Positions 63,884 through 64,000 of a stretch of 64,000 bases of DNA are shown in pieces. Each line of letters starts with the position of its first letter. Position 1 is the first letter of the stretch. Made by a program: the position numbers and the translations under genes. The notes beneath the pieces were generated by a model. The model had not been told where the DNA came from, did no database searches, and saw only the letters and a program-made list of their open reading frames with translations. Source of the stretch: Nocardioides sambongensis. GTDB taxonomy: Bacteria; Actinomycetota; Actinomycetes; Propionibacteriales; Nocardioidaceae. Where the stretch lies: NCBI RefSeq assembly GCF_006494815.1, contig NZ_CP041091.1:496001-560000 (forward strand), given 5' to 3'.

Positions 63884-64000
63884 ATGAACGAGACCACCGG
63901 ACCGACACCGGACCAGCGCACCCGGGTGGCGGTGGTGTTCGGCGGCCGCTCCACCGAGCACGCGATCTCCTGCGTCACCGCCGGGAGCGTGCTGACCGCG
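63884..64000 (+). CDS. ddl: D-alanine--D-alanine ligase, N-terminal fragment
   Basis: The first 39 codons are visible before the right edge. VAVVFGGRSTEHAISCVTAGSVL is the N-terminal ATP-grasp motif of Ddl (shown here by VVFGGRSTEHAISC). The complete enzyme joins two D-Ala for peptidoglycan. Position after gpsA is the usual actinobacterial arrangement. Confidence 0.9.
   Translation, partial: MNETTGPTPDQRTRVAVVFGGRSTEHAISCVTAGSVLTA

Overview
The window is chromosomal DNA of a very GC-rich actinobacterium. Gene content and order (PknG island, NdgR-leuCD-HU, cofC-plsC-gpsA-ddl, BioQ-controlled biotin genes, a mycobacterial-type LexA box) best suit the Nocardioidaceae/Propionibacteriales, perhaps Nocardioides. 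That placement is inference from gene order, not from a marker gene. No rRNA, prophage, insertion sequence or CRISPR array is visible. Many starts look leaderless, with a TAnnnT box 6-8 nt upstream of GTG or ATG.

Layout. 1-7208: end of an ABC solute-binding protein, then a tight co-directional island (coiled-coil protein, PknG-type kinase, PP2C phosphatase, vWA protein, FHA protein) in which three of the last four proteins share zinc knuckles. 7293-14556: methyltransferase, then branched-chain amino-acid genes leuB, ilvE and cimA with a membrane Ser/Thr kinase among them. Short leader peptides precede leuB (Leu-Leu-Val-Ile-Val codons) and cimA (Ile-Ile codons). 14621-22478: a secreted clan GH-A-like glycosidase, a TetR/flavin reductase pair around a 22-bp palindrome, an amidase, and a GH67-like protein fused to a membrane domain. 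22378-29541: complete biotin block: bioB-A-F-D, the BioY-BioM-BioN ECF transporter and a BioQ-type TetR, with BioQ-like palindromes at both control points. 29569-36248: zwf, a large secreted protein of unknown function, and a secreted GH31 glycosidase. 36381-44475: methyltransferase divergent from a hydrolase-glycosyltransferase fusion, an SOS-boxed DUF222/HNH gene, and a giant SARP-type regulator. 44558-49551: a DNA-glycosylase-like gene, FAH-family enzyme, gltX, a CPBP protease, tRNA-Gln, a DoxX-like protein and tRNA-Glu. 49693-54059: a TetR-controlled flavin amine oxidase / MFS / DUF1254 operon. 54420-56413: alkylation repair (Ada-AlkA fusion plus Ogt). 56436-59260: NdgR-like regulator divergent from leuCD. 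59507-64000: HU with a histone-H1-like tail, cofC, plsC, gpsA, a cystathionine gamma-synthase-like enzyme, and the start of ddl.

Together cimA, leuCD, leuB and ilvE give the citramalate route to isoleucine and the late leucine steps. The two leaders carry codons for the matching end products, so translation-coupled attenuation is a coherent hypothesis.

Quality warning: eight genes are interrupted by 13 apparent single-base losses, nearly all in G or C runs (pknG, flavin reductase, amidase, GH67-like, bioY, secreted FN3 protein, GH31, glycosylase-like gene). All shift in the direction a missing base would cause, and the protein resumes in the next frame. Sequencing or assembly indels are more likely than eight pseudogenes.
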